From assembly GCF_024793945.1 (NCBI RefSeq), contig NZ_JANUSD010000015.1:62001-126000 (forward strand): DNA of 64,000 nucleotides. Reading direction: 5' to 3'. This DNA comes from Emticicia fluvialis. Its GTDB lineage: Bacteria; Bacteroidota; Bacteroidia; Cytophagales; Spirosomataceae. The notes beneath the pieces were generated by a model. The model was not told the DNA's origin. It worked only from the letters and a program-made list of their open reading frames with translations, and made no database searches. This document shows, in pieces, positions 26,541 through 35,111 of this stretch; position 1 is the stretch's first letter; every line of letters starts with the position of its first letter. Made by a program: the position numbers and the translations under genes.

Positions 26541-27986
26541 ATGAGTAAGGACTTAGAATTATTAGAAGAATTAACAACCTCTGAATATAAATACGGGTTT
26601 TATACAGATATTGAAGCTGATGAGGTTCCGGCTGGATTAGATGAAAGTGTGGTTCGTGCTATTTCTGGAAAGAAGAACGAGCCTGAATGGATGCTGCAAT
26701 GGCGCTTGAACGCGTTCAGAATCTGGCAAACCATGACCGAACCCCAATGGCCTAATGTAAAGTATCAACCTGTTGATTTTCAGTCTATTAAGTATTATTC
26801 GGCACCTAAGCAGACAAAGGTAATCAATAGCCTTGATGAGATAGACCCCGAGTTGCGCCGTACTTTTGAGCGTCTGGGTATTTCTTTAAAAGAGCAGGAG
26901 CGCCTGTCTGGTGTAGCAGTTGATGCCGTGATTGATTCTGTTTCAGTGGCTACCACCTTTAAGGTAAAGCTGAAAGAAATGGGAATTATTTTCTGCTCAA
27001 TGTCAGAAGCTATTCAGGAGCACCCGGAGCTGGTTCAGAAATATCTGGGTTCTGTTGTTCCGGTTAAAGATAATTTTTATTCGGCTTTAAATGCCGCGGT
27101 TTTTTCTGACGGCTCGTTTTGTTACATTCCAAAGGGGGTACGCTGCCCAATGGAGCTTTCAACGTATTTCCGTATCAATGCAGCCGGTACAGGCCAGTTT
27201 GAACGTACGTTGATAGTAGCGGAAGAAGGCGCTTACGTAAGTTATCTTGAAGGTTGTACTGCCCCTCAGCGTGACGAAAACCAATTGCACGCTGCTGTGG
27301 TTGAAATTTTTGCCCATAAAGACAGCGAGGTGAAATACTCTACCGTTCAAAACTGGTACCCGGGCGATAAAGAGGGTAAAGGTGGTATTTATAACTTTGT
27401 TACCAAACGCGGTTTGTGTTTTGGCGAAGGTTCTAAAATATCATGGACACAGGTTGAAACCGGGTCAGCCATTACCTGGAAATACCCATCAGTTATTTTG
27501 CGTGGCGATAACTCAATCGGTGAGTTTTATTCGGTGGCTGTAACCAATAATATGCAACAGGCAGATACCGGAACCAAGATGATACACATCGGTAAAAACA
27601 CCAAGAGCCGTATTGTATCGAAGGGTATATCGGCGGGTAGAAGCCAGAACTCATATAGAGGATTGGTAGACATTTCGAAAAGAGCGCAAAATGCACGTAA
27701 CTTCTCGCAGTGTGATTCATTGCTGCTAGGTGACCGTTGCGGAGCGCATACTTTCCCTTATATTGAAGTAAACAATTCATCGGCTTCTGTTGAGCATGAG
27801 GCCACTACCTCAAAAATAGGCGAAGACCAGTTGTTTTACTGTAACCAACGTGGTATACCTACCGAACAGGCCGTTGCCTTAATTGTAAACGGATATGTGA
27901 AAGAGGTATTGAACCAATTGCCAATGGAATTTGCAGTAGAAGCACAAAAACTTTTGGAAATTTCGTTAGAAGGTAGTGTTGGGTAA
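26541..27986 (+). CDS. sufB: Fe-S cluster assembly scaffold SufB
   Basis: A 481-residue SufB, the scaffold of the SUF iron-sulfur assembly complex (SufBC2D). GVDVDAVIDSVSVATT-like and CSMSEAIQEHPELV segments, SDGSFCYIPKGVRCPMELSTYFRINA and the C-terminal NQRGIPTEQAVALIVNGY are family hallmarks. YLEGCTAP holds the conserved Cys, and CDSLLLGDRCGAHTFPYIEV carries Cys and His residues used at the SufB-SufD interface. The length is normal. No sufC, sufD or sufS follows: a terminator and a REP-like repeat come directly after the stop, which is unlike the usual sufBCDS order. Confidence 0.96.
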   Translation: MSKDLELLEELTTSEYKYGFYTDIEADEVPAGLDESVVRAISGKKNEPEWMLQWRLNAFRIWQTMTEPQWPNVKYQPVDFQSIKYYSAPKQTKVINSLDEIDPELRRTFERLGISLKEQERLSGVAVDAVIDSVSVATTFKVKLKEMGIIFCSMSEAIQEHPELVQKYLGSVVPVKDNFYSALNAAVFSDGSFCYIPKGVRCPMELSTYFRINAAGTGQFERTLIVAEEGAYVSYLEGCTAPQRDENQLHAAVVEIFAHKDSEVKYSTVQNWYPGDKEGKGGIYNFVTKRGLCFGEGSKISWTQVETGSAITWKYPSVILRGDNSIGEFYSVAVTNNMQQADTGTKMIHIGKNTKSRIVSKGISAGRSQNSYRGLVDISKRAQNARNFSQCDSLLLGDRCGAHTFPYIEVNNSSASVEHEATTSKIGEDQLFYCNQRGIPTEQAVALIVNGYVKEVLNQLPMEFAVEAQKLLEISLEGSVG

Positions 27987-28020
27987 TCAGAATAGATTCT
28001 GCGTTTCAAATTATATGAGA

Positions 28021-28050
28021 ACCTCTTTGCAAAATGCAGAGAGGTTTTTT
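28021..28050 (+). terminator. Terminator of sufB
   Basis: ACCTCT-TTGC and GCA-GAGAGGT pair around a short A-rich loop and are followed by TTTTTT. Confidence 0.8.
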
Positions 28051-28062
28051 GTTGGTATTCTG

Positions 28063-28182
28063 GTAGAGCCGCAATGCTTGCGGCTTATCGCAGAATTTGG
28101 ACATTCAGGAATTGGTTTTGTCACACAAAATTGATTTAAAGGTGTAGATATACCATTGAAGCCACACGTAGTGTGGCTCTAC
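28063..28182. repeat. REP-like hairpin element, copy A
   Basis: A 120-bp element with terminal inverted repeats GTAGAGCC and GGCTCTAC. Each end is a hairpin: GCCGCAA-tgc-TTGCGGC on the left and GCCACAC-gta-GTGTGGC on the right. After the left hairpin comes CAGAATTTG, shared with copies B (51700) and C (57209). It begins 13 bases after the sufB terminator. Confidence 0.85.
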
Positions 28183-28274
28183 GAAAAGATTAACATTTCA
28201 TTAACCTTTTTTTACAAGTGTTTCGACAAAGCTAAGTGCAAAAACTTCTAGATTTGTTAAACCCCTAATAAATA

Positions 28275-29336
28275 ATGAAAATGACAAAATTTCTACACCT
28301 CTATCTTTTGTTGATGCTAGTTTCCGGCACTTTATGCAAAGCACAAATCAGGTCAGACCTGTTTATAGTTAACAGCAATATTGAAACAAAAGAGATACTT
28401 ACATCTAATGTACCCAGCACTATTAACCGGACAATCAAGCAAGACAAAAAGGGCAACATCTGGTTTGCTGCGTTTGATGGGGTTTATCGGTATGATGGAA
28501 AATCATTTACTAATATTATAAAGGATGTAAGCTCTGCCCGTTTTTTTTCTGTTACAGAAGATAGAAAAGGGAATTTCTGGTTCACGTCCATTGGTTCTGG
28601 TGTTTATTATTATAACCCCTCGGCAGGTGAGAAATCTTTTCGGAATTTTACAACTAAGGATGGACTTGTCAATGACAGTGTTCCTTATAGTTATGAAGAT
28701 AAGAGAGGTAATATGTGGTTTGGTACGTTAGGCGGTGCAAGCCGCTACGATGGGAAAGCGTTTCAGAATTATAAACCGAATGGCGGATTACCAAATGCTA
28801 ATAAAGACGATAATGATGTGAATGCTATCATTGAGGACAAAACAGGGAAATTCTGGTTTGGTACAAGAGGCAATGCTTACGTTTATGATGGCAAGAAATT
28901 TACTGTACTTACCAACAATGGTGAAACATTTACGAATGTCCGCTCGATAATTGAAGACAAAAAGGGGAATATCTGGCTTGGTGGGAAAGATGGTCTTTGG
29001 CGCTATGACCCATCAGGTGCGCTCAGGGCCGGAGGCAAAGTATTTACCAATTTCACAAAAGATTTTGTAGGGTTTATTTATGAAGATAAAAATGGAAACA
29101 TCTGGACGAGCGCACAAAATGGGTATACCAGAAGATGGGAGCTTGCCCGATATGAGGCTAAGTCTTTATCCAATCAAAAGCCAACTGTATCCAAAATAAA
29201 TCCAGAATTTGAGGCTAATACAGGCATGATTTTCGGCATTTTAGAAGCGCATGATGGAAGCATCTGGTTTGGCGCTTTAGATGGCGTACGCCGATTTGAT
29301 GGAAAAGTCATTACCCACTTTAAAAATAAGAAGTAA
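28275..29336 (+). CDS. Secreted Reg_prop (two-component regulator propeller) repeat protein
   Basis: A 353-residue protein with a signal peptide (residues 1-24, ending LCKAQ) and about seven propeller blades with the motif EDKKGNIWFG..GVYRYDGKSFTNF, for example at about residues 52-75, 94-120, 138-160, 190-213, 228-250. In hybrid two-component systems such propellers form the periplasmic sensor, but here there is no transmembrane segment, kinase or DNA-binding domain after the blades, so this is a free-standing propeller. A role as ligand- or glycan-binding exported protein is plausible but not proven. A Crp/Fnr gene follows 84 bases downstream. Confidence 0.87.
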   Translation: MKMTKFLHLYLLLMLVSGTLCKAQIRSDLFIVNSNIETKEILTSNVPSTINRTIKQDKKGNIWFAAFDGVYRYDGKSFTNIIKDVSSARFFSVTEDRKGNFWFTSIGSGVYYYNPSAGEKSFRNFTTKDGLVNDSVPYSYEDKRGNMWFGTLGGASRYDGKAFQNYKPNGGLPNANKDDNDVNAIIEDKTGKFWFGTRGNAYVYDGKKFTVLTNNGETFTNVRSIIEDKKGNIWLGGKDGLWRYDPSGALRAGGKVFTNFTKDFVGFIYEDKNGNIWTSAQNGYTRRWELARYEAKSLSNQKPTVSKINPEFEANTGMIFGILEAHDGSIWFGALDGVRRFDGKVITHFKNKK

Positions 29337-29420
29337 TAGGTTGCAAAGGAAGTTTTAGGAAAAACTTGTCGGGTTTGCATGTAATGAGTAGCTTTGATAA
29401 ACCTTGTATCTACTCCTATT

Positions 29421-30011
29421 ATGCCTACCGACCTTGAAATACTCGCTCAAGCCCTAAAAGCACTGGCTGATATTGATGAAGACGAATTCAGCATCTCGGC
29501 TTCTTACTGGCAGAAGAAAAGCTACAAAAAAGGCGAGTATTATAACGAGTATCGCAACGTATGTAAGTATCTGGGGTTTATTCTGGACGGAGTATTCAGA
29601 ACTTATTATGTTGATGATGATACCGGTGAAGAAAAGAATGTTTTCTTTTACTCAAAAAATCAAGTGGTGGTTTCTTTTAAGAGTTTTATTACACAAACTC
29701 CTTGTAATTACTACACACAGGCGATGACTGACTCGCGGATATTATACATTCATATTGATGATTTGAATAAATTATACCGGCAGTCGCATCAATGGGAGCA
29801 TCTGGGTAGAATCATTGCCGAGCTTGCCTTTGGGGTATCGATGAACCGTACTGAAAGTTTTCTGTTTCAGAAACCGGAGCAGCGGTATCTACAATTACTG
29901 GAAGACCACCCCGATATTTTCAATTCAATACCTCTCTATCAGATATCTTCTTATCTGGGTATTCAGGGCCCATCCCTCAGCCGTATCAGAAAACGTCTGG
30001 TAGGGAAATAA
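29421..30011 (+). CDS. Crp/Fnr family transcriptional regulator
   Basis: About 196 residues, with the ATG at 29421 chosen over an upstream TTG. An N-terminal cyclic-nucleotide-binding-like beta-roll (YKKGEYYNEYRNVCKYLGFILDGVFRTYYVDDDTGEEKNVFF) is followed by a dimer helix and a C-terminal winged helix (IPLYQISSYLGIQGPSLSRIRKRL). The Arg-Xaa-Ser/Thr motif of cAMP-binding Crp is absent, as usual for Bacteroidota members. An alpha/beta hydrolase gene follows 129 bases downstream, with inverted repeats between them that could be its operator. Confidence 0.88.
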   Translation: MPTDLEILAQALKALADIDEDEFSISASYWQKKSYKKGEYYNEYRNVCKYLGFILDGVFRTYYVDDDTGEEKNVFFYSKNQVVVSFKSFITQTPCNYYTQAMTDSRILYIHIDDLNKLYRQSHQWEHLGRIIAELAFGVSMNRTESFLFQKPEQRYLQLLEDHPDIFNSIPLYQISSYLGIQGPSLSRIRKRLVGK

Positions 30012-30066
30012 TTCATTCAGAAAAAAATTAAGGTTTCTGTCGATTTTAACTTAGGTTAAAATTATT

Positions 30067-30111
30067 GTCATGCCCATGTATGACCTTTGTGGTGTAGTCA
30101 ACGATGACTAC
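30067..30111 (+). promoter_or_regulatory. Two inverted repeats upstream of the alpha/beta hydrolase gene
   Basis: GTCAT-N8-ATGAC (30067-30084) overlaps an imperfect -7 element GACCTTTG, and GTAGTCA-acga-TGACTAC (30094-30111) follows it. Either could be an operator for the regulator encoded just upstream; there is no direct support. Confidence 0.4.
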
Positions 30112-30140
30112 GCCAACAAGAAACATTAAATTTTACTACA

Positions 30141-30929
30141 ATGAAAAATATCACAACCAATAACATCGTATTCATTACCGGCGCTTTTGTACACAATTCC
30201 TCATGGGAAGAATGGCAACGTTACTTTGAGAGTAAAGGCTATAACACAGTGGCTCCCGCATGGCCTTATAAAGACGCCCCAACTGCTGCCGACCTGCGAA
30301 ACAGACAACCCAACGACACTGATTTAGCAGCATTAACGCTGGATGAACTGATTGACCATTATGCTAAAATTGTAAGCAGTTACACAGAGAAACCCATCAT
30401 CATCGGGCATTCATTAGGTGGTTTAATTACCCAGATACTCGTAAACCGTGGTCTGGCCGCTGCCGGTATTGCTATTCATCCGGTGCCACCTTTGGGTGTT
30501 TTTCCTTATGAATTTTCGTTCCTGAAAGCTGGCTGGAAAGCGCTAGGGTTGTTTACATCATTGAAAAAATCATATCTGATGTCATTTAAAGACTGGCAAT
30601 ATGCGTTTGTAAACACTATGCAATTAGAGGCCCAAAAAGAAGCCTACGAAAAATACACCATACCTGAATCTAAAACGGTGGCCAGAGGTGGTTTAACCAG
30701 CGCAGCTAAAGTAGACTTTGCCAAACCTCATGCGCCTTTGCTGATAACCTCTGGTGATTTAGACACCATTATTCCTGCACATTTAAATAAGCGTAATTAT
30801 AAAGCTTATAAACAGTCTGGCTCAATACTCGATTACAAAGAATTTAAAGGCCGTAACCACTATGTGTTAGGCCAACCCACCTGGAAAGAAGACGCAGATT
30901 ATATATTGGAGTGGTTAAATAAACAATGA
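30141..30929 (+). CDS. Alpha/beta hydrolase
   Basis: A 262-residue cytoplasmic alpha/beta-hydrolase. The nucleophile elbow GHSLGG (about residues 89-94) supplies the catalytic Ser, SGDLDTIIPAHL the Asp, and KGRNHYVLGQPTW the His near residue 240. There is no signal peptide. N-terminal FITGAFVHNSSWEEWQRYFESKGY resembles the haloperoxidase/lipase-like branch, but the substrate is unknown. The gene is preceded by a Crp/Fnr regulator gene and by inverted repeats, and ends in a strong terminator. Confidence 0.88.
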   Translation: MKNITTNNIVFITGAFVHNSSWEEWQRYFESKGYNTVAPAWPYKDAPTAADLRNRQPNDTDLAALTLDELIDHYAKIVSSYTEKPIIIGHSLGGLITQILVNRGLAAAGIAIHPVPPLGVFPYEFSFLKAGWKALGLFTSLKKSYLMSFKDWQYAFVNTMQLEAQKEAYEKYTIPESKTVARGGLTSAAKVDFAKPHAPLLITSGDLDTIIPAHLNKRNYKAYKQSGSILDYKEFKGRNHYVLGQPTWKEDADYILEWLNKQ

Positions 30930-30944
30930 TTTCAGATTGATAAT

Positions 30945-30986
30945 AGCAAAGAGGAGAGACCGGGTAGTTTCTCCTCTTTGCTTTTT
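30945..30986 (+). terminator. Terminator of the alpha/beta hydrolase gene
   Basis: AGCAAAGAGGAGA and TCTCCTCTTTGCT form a perfect 13-bp stem followed by TTTT. Confidence 0.9.
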
Positions 30987-31003
30987 GTTGATTCAGTATA
31001 ACA

Positions 31004-31081
31004 GTGATTGAAGTGGTACGCCACCCCGGTCACAACTATTTAAACAAAGGTATTTTATTAGTAATAGCGACTGAAGTCGGC
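31004..31081. repeat. Degenerate double-hairpin element (possible relative of the REP-like family)
   Basis: GTGA-N5-GTGG-tacg-CCAC-N5-TCAC, then about 33 bases, then GCGACTGAAGTCGGC. The hairpin-spacer-hairpin plan and the position just after a terminator resemble copies A-C, but the sequence differs. Confidence 0.5.
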
Positions 31082-31090
31082 ATAGAATGA

Positions 31091-31942
31091 TTATTCCGTT
31101 AAACCTTTCAAATACGCAATGCTTTTGGGTACGTTGATAAGCTCATTGTTGCTTTCATCTTCAATAAAAAAGTGCTTGATGCCCGCCTTTTTAGCTTCTT
31201 TAAAAATATTTACCCAGTCGGCCTGGCCTGTGCCTAATACCACATCATTTTCTGACGGCGTATGACCTGAGAAATCACCTTTGATACCTTTTTTCAAATC
31301 TTTTACGTGCATCAGTTTCCAGCGGCTGCCATATTTCTTTAACAGTGCTACCGGGTTTCCGCCTCCATGAATGGTCCAGAGTACATCCATTTCAAACGAA
31401 ACATAAGCCGGGTTGGTATTCTTTATCAGGTAGTCCATTAAAGTGCCATCTTCATAAGGTCTGAACTCATAACCGTGGTCATGATAACAAAATGTTATTC
31501 CGTTTTCTTTCAACACTTTTCCGGCATAGTTAAAATCTTCTACTGCTTTTTTGGCATCTTCAATTGTAAAGTTGTCGCCTTTATGGGGTATCCAGGCACA
31601 CATAACAAATTTAGACCCCAAAGCCTTCGCTTTTTTTACGATTTCCTCTGGTTTCCGTAGCTCTTCATATCCTGCGCCGGTCGACGGAATCTTTATTCCG
31701 CGTTCATCACACATTTTTTTAAATTCCTCTAACGAATATCCGTTGGCACCTCCACCTTCAATTTCGGTTATTCCCAGCGCTTTTATAAGGTCTAATGTAC
31801 CCGGCACGTCCTTCGGCATTATGTTTCGGTAGGTGTAGGTCTGCAAACCGATAGGAGCAGTGTAAACCATTAACTTCTTCTGGGCTTTGGTTCCATGAAA
31901 TAAGAATAAACCCAATAAACTGTATAGTACGATTTTTTTCAT
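31091..31942 (-). CDS. Exported sugar phosphate isomerase/epimerase-like TIM barrel protein
   Basis: About 283 residues. The ATG at 31942 gives a signal peptide (MKKIVLYSLLGLFLFHGTKAQ); an upstream start at 32026 would mask it. The AP-endonuclease-2-like TIM barrel is visible in IGLQTYTYRNIMPKD, GITEIEGGGANGYSLEEFKKMCDERGI, FCYHDHGYEF and FEMDVLWTIHGGGNP, with metal-binding Glu, His and Asp residues placed as in xylose-isomerase-like epimerases. Exported members are common in sugar-degrading Bacteroidota, acting on periplasmic sugars. It is convergent with the alpha/beta hydrolase and follows the subtilase gene on the same strand. Confidence 0.85.
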   Translation of the reverse strand: MKKIVLYSLLGLFLFHGTKAQKKLMVYTAPIGLQTYTYRNIMPKDVPGTLDLIKALGITEIEGGGANGYSLEEFKKMCDERGIKIPSTGAGYEELRKPEEIVKKAKALGSKFVMCAWIPHKGDNFTIEDAKKAVEDFNYAGKVLKENGITFCYHDHGYEFRPYEDGTLMDYLIKNTNPAYVSFEMDVLWTIHGGGNPVALLKKYGSRWKLMHVKDLKKGIKGDFSGHTPSENDVVLGTGQADWVNIFKEAKKAGIKHFFIEDESNNELINVPKSIAYLKGLTE

Positions 31943-32058
31943 TGTAAAAAGGCTTACCAGCCTTGGTTGATTATAGATAATTGATAGACTTTGTTCTTTG
32001 GGCAATATACTAAAAAAGATATTCATTAAAACCAGATTATCGCCTCTGATAATGTGAA

Positions 32059-33618
32059 TCAGAGCCAGATAATTTCAATTACTTCATCTTTTTTAACAAT
32101 GGTAGTGTGCTTTATATGCGCATTTCGTTTCAATAAAATGGTGTTTTGCCGGGCCTTGCTGGCATCTTGCGATAAAACCAGTGTTGGTGTTCTTTTATGA
32201 AAAACACTGACCACTTCGCCGGGTGTTACATTTATTTCAATATTACGTTCATTTTCCGGTACAGAGACTGTCCTGACCCGATTTCTATTATCAAGCGGCT
32301 CTTTGTCTGAGCTCATCATCAGGTCAAGGGCTTTGGCTGCATTGGGTATGCCGTAGCCAATATAATTGTTGCCGAATGGGTACAGGCTGGCTGATTTTTC
32401 AATGAAATTTTTAGCGGCCTTATTGGTCAACTTCGGATTCGCCTGCAGCAAACAGGCCACAAAGCCAGTAATAACAGGCGCGGCCAGCGATGTGCCATAT
32501 AATGAGTAGCAGGATACATTGGGTTTCAGGTAATCCAGAAAATCGGGGCCAATACTGCTATAGCCCATTTTTAGACCGTTTTCGTTGGTGGCGCCAACTG
32601 CAATTACTCCTTCTACATCAGCAGGGGTAGATATAATACGCCAGTCGCGGTCACCGCCTTCATTCCCTGCAGAAACCACCAGTATTATGCCTTTTTCTTC
32701 GGTTGCTATTCTGGCGGCTTTGGCAATGGTACTGGTGTTGCCGTTCATTTGTTCAGGGCTGTAATCTTCTTTCGGATTCGAGAAACCTTTGGCATACCCC
32801 AATGAGGTATTAATTAATCGTACACCCAGGCTGTCCATCCACTCCATCGCTGCTACCCAGTTGTCTTCCTCACCTCTGAACTCCCTGCCACCGGTATCAG
32901 TTCTGGCCAGATAAAACTTCGCCTGCGTGGCAAGGCCAAACTGAATTTTATTATCATGTGTTTTGCCTGTTATGGCAGTCAGCACCTCAGTGCCATGAAA
33001 ATCAGAGCCGGTCTCGCGTTCATCAAAATGATTCGTTTTCCTGGGGTTTATATAGTCTCTTACCCCCAGAATCCGGTTTCCGGTCAGTAAATGACCCAAT
33101 GCCGGCGACTCACTGACACCATAATACCCGGCATCAATAACGCCAATGGTTACTCCGTTTCCGTTCAGGCCAGTTTGTAAGAACCCTTCAATACCTACCT
33201 GTTTCATGGCGAAATCTACCCGTATATCATCCGTAACTTCAGAACGATTAATGGTTGCCGGATACAATTTACTGTCTATAAGTATCACATTGCTTACAAA
33301 AGGCAAATTTCTAACCACCTGCAATTGCTCAGGCAGCAGATAGGCTGAGATACCATTGAGCCAGCGAGACTCATTCACGGGGCTTATTTGGTAACTCTTC
33401 AATATAGAGATATACCTGCCGCAAACAGGTATGTCAGTATACTGGCTTGCAGGTATACCAAGCGTTTTTCTGTTTTCTTTACATTGCTCAGATACCGCTG
33501 CCGACAGGCCGGTTTCTTTGTCTTTAAACAACACCCAATATTTATGCTGTGAAAACCCCTGAAAAGAAAACGAAGAAAAGAAAGATAAGAATATGAAAAT
33601 TTGACGTACACTTGCCAT
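32059..33618 (-). CDS. Secreted S8-family subtilisin-like serine peptidase
   Basis: About 519 residues. The ATG at 33618 gives a good signal peptide (MASVRQIFIFLSFFSSFSFQGFSQ); earlier starts at 33651 and 33636 are also possible. The catalytic triad is visible: Asp in GVIDAGYYG, His in SDFHGTEVLTAI, Ser in GTSLAAPVITG. The segment between signal and protease (about 100 residues) looks like an inhibitor-like propeptide. A C-terminal domain of about 90 residues follows the peptidase domain. The protein should act outside the cytoplasm; substrate is unknown. Confidence 0.9.
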   Translation of the reverse strand: MASVRQIFIFLSFFSSFSFQGFSQHKYWVLFKDKETGLSAAVSEQCKENRKTLGIPASQYTDIPVCGRYISILKSYQISPVNESRWLNGISAYLLPEQLQVVRNLPFVSNVILIDSKLYPATINRSEVTDDIRVDFAMKQVGIEGFLQTGLNGNGVTIGVIDAGYYGVSESPALGHLLTGNRILGVRDYINPRKTNHFDERETGSDFHGTEVLTAITGKTHDNKIQFGLATQAKFYLARTDTGGREFRGEEDNWVAAMEWMDSLGVRLINTSLGYAKGFSNPKEDYSPEQMNGNTSTIAKAARIATEEKGIILVVSAGNEGGDRDWRIISTPADVEGVIAVGATNENGLKMGYSSIGPDFLDYLKPNVSCYSLYGTSLAAPVITGFVACLLQANPKLTNKAAKNFIEKSASLYPFGNNYIGYGIPNAAKALDLMMSSDKEPLDNRNRVRTVSVPENERNIEINVTPGEVVSVFHKRTPTLVLSQDASKARQNTILLKRNAHIKHTTIVKKDEVIEIIWL

Positions 33619-33745
33619 ACCAATGCAATAATTCATAATTTTATAACCCAATGCGCAATATAGGCTTACCGATATTCTGTTGTATAAATAACTGACAATC
33701 CGCAGACTGTTTCAGAATATAAATTTAATTGAAAATATTCGTCTT

Positions 33746-33759
33746 GTAGTTAAAACTAC
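33746..33759. promoter_or_regulatory. Short palindrome before the aminopeptidase gene
   Basis: GTAGTT-aa-AACTAC, a 14-base palindrome 19 bases before the ATG at 33778. It may be an operator or a leader hairpin; nothing else supports a role. Confidence 0.3.
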
Positions 33760-33777
33760 CCATAATTTATTCCCTTT

Positions 33778-35067
33778 ATGCGTTACGAACCAATTGATTC
33801 CACTCTCTTTTCATCTAACCGGGCAAGGCTCAAGGGTTTATTAAAACCCAAATCGATGGCCATTGTTCTGTCGAACGATGTCATTCCGAGCAATGCTGAC
33901 GGTACTCTGGGGTTCAGACAAAACAACGATTTGTTTTATTTAACAGGTATAGACCAGGAAGAAAGTATTCTGATTTTGTTTCCGGATTTTCCGGACGAAA
34001 ATTTCAGAGAAATATTACTGATAAGGGAAACCAGCGAGCATATAAAAATATGGGAAGGCGAAAAACTGAGTAAAGAACAGGCTACCGATATATCTGGAAT
34101 AAAGAAAGTGGTGTGGGTAAACAGTTTTGAACCCTTACTGCGCAAGCTGGTTTTTGAGGCCGAGCAGGTATATCTGAATCTGAATGAGCATGATGGAGCC
34201 GACTGGAAGTTTCAGACAAGAGAGCGGCGGTTTGTGAACGATTTTAAGTTACAGTTTCCGCTACACCAATTAGAAAGGCTTGCCCCGTTAATGCGCCGGT
34301 TCAGGGTTGTTAAACAAGCCGCTGAAATAGATTTGTTAAAAAAAGCCATTGGTATTTCTGCCGGAGGCTTACGCCGGATGGCTAAGTTTCTGAAACCTGA
34401 TGTGTATGAATTTGAACTGGAAGCCGAGCTGACGCACGAGTTTTTAATGAATCGCTCTCGTGGCCATGCCTTTCAACCCATTATTGCATCAGGCGCCAAT
34501 GCCTGTGTGTTGCACTATGTAACCAACAATGAACGATGCAAAGACGGTGACCTGGTTCTGCTTGATTTTGGGGCAGAATATGCTAATTATAATGCAGATA
34601 TTACCCGCTGCCTGCCCGTAAATGGCAGGTTCAGCGAGCGGCAGAAAGCGGTGTATCAGGCCGTACTGAGAATTTTGTATGCCGCCCGTGAAATGATTGT
34701 GAGTGGTAATACGATCGATAAATTAAGAAAAGAAACTGGTAAAATAGTTGAATACGAACTCATAGAACTGGGTTTATTAAAACGCCACGAAGTAGCAAAG
34801 CAAGACCCCGAGGCACCACTATACCGCAAGTATTTTCCGCATGGTATTTCGCATCATCTGGGTCTGGATGTGCATGACGTGGGCAGCCGTTATGAAACAT
34901 TTAAACCCGGTATGGTTTTTACCTGCGAGCCGGGCATCTATATACCCGAAGAAAAACTGGGTATCAGGCTGGAAAATGATATTTTAATTACCGCGCATGG
35001 AAATATTGACCTGATGGACGGCATACCGATAACTATTGATGAAATTGAGCATTTAATGAATAACTAA
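33778..35067 (+). CDS. Xaa-Pro aminopeptidase (aminopeptidase P family)
   Basis: A 429-residue cytoplasmic M24B metallopeptidase that releases an N-terminal residue before proline. The N-terminal aminopeptidase-P domain (about 1-150) is followed by the pita-bread catalytic domain. The dinuclear metal ligands are visible in LDFGAEYANYNADITRC (two Asp), HGISHHLGLDVHDVG (His), CEPGIYI (Glu) and RLENDILIT (Glu). It has no signal peptide. It is 44 bases upstream of the DUF1460 gene, which may be co-transcribed. Confidence 0.92.
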   Translation: MRYEPIDSTLFSSNRARLKGLLKPKSMAIVLSNDVIPSNADGTLGFRQNNDLFYLTGIDQEESILILFPDFPDENFREILLIRETSEHIKIWEGEKLSKEQATDISGIKKVVWVNSFEPLLRKLVFEAEQVYLNLNEHDGADWKFQTRERRFVNDFKLQFPLHQLERLAPLMRRFRVVKQAAEIDLLKKAIGISAGGLRRMAKFLKPDVYEFELEAELTHEFLMNRSRGHAFQPIIASGANACVLHYVTNNERCKDGDLVLLDFGAEYANYNADITRCLPVNGRFSERQKAVYQAVLRILYAAREMIVSGNTIDKLRKETGKIVEYELIELGLLKRHEVAKQDPEAPLYRKYFPHGISHHLGLDVHDVGSRYETFKPGMVFTCEPGIYIPEEKLGIRLENDILITAHGNIDLMDGIPITIDEIEHLMNN

Positions 35068-35111
35068 TCTGGTTTTGTTATCTTTGTGTCTCAAACGATT
35101 ATCCCTATTGT

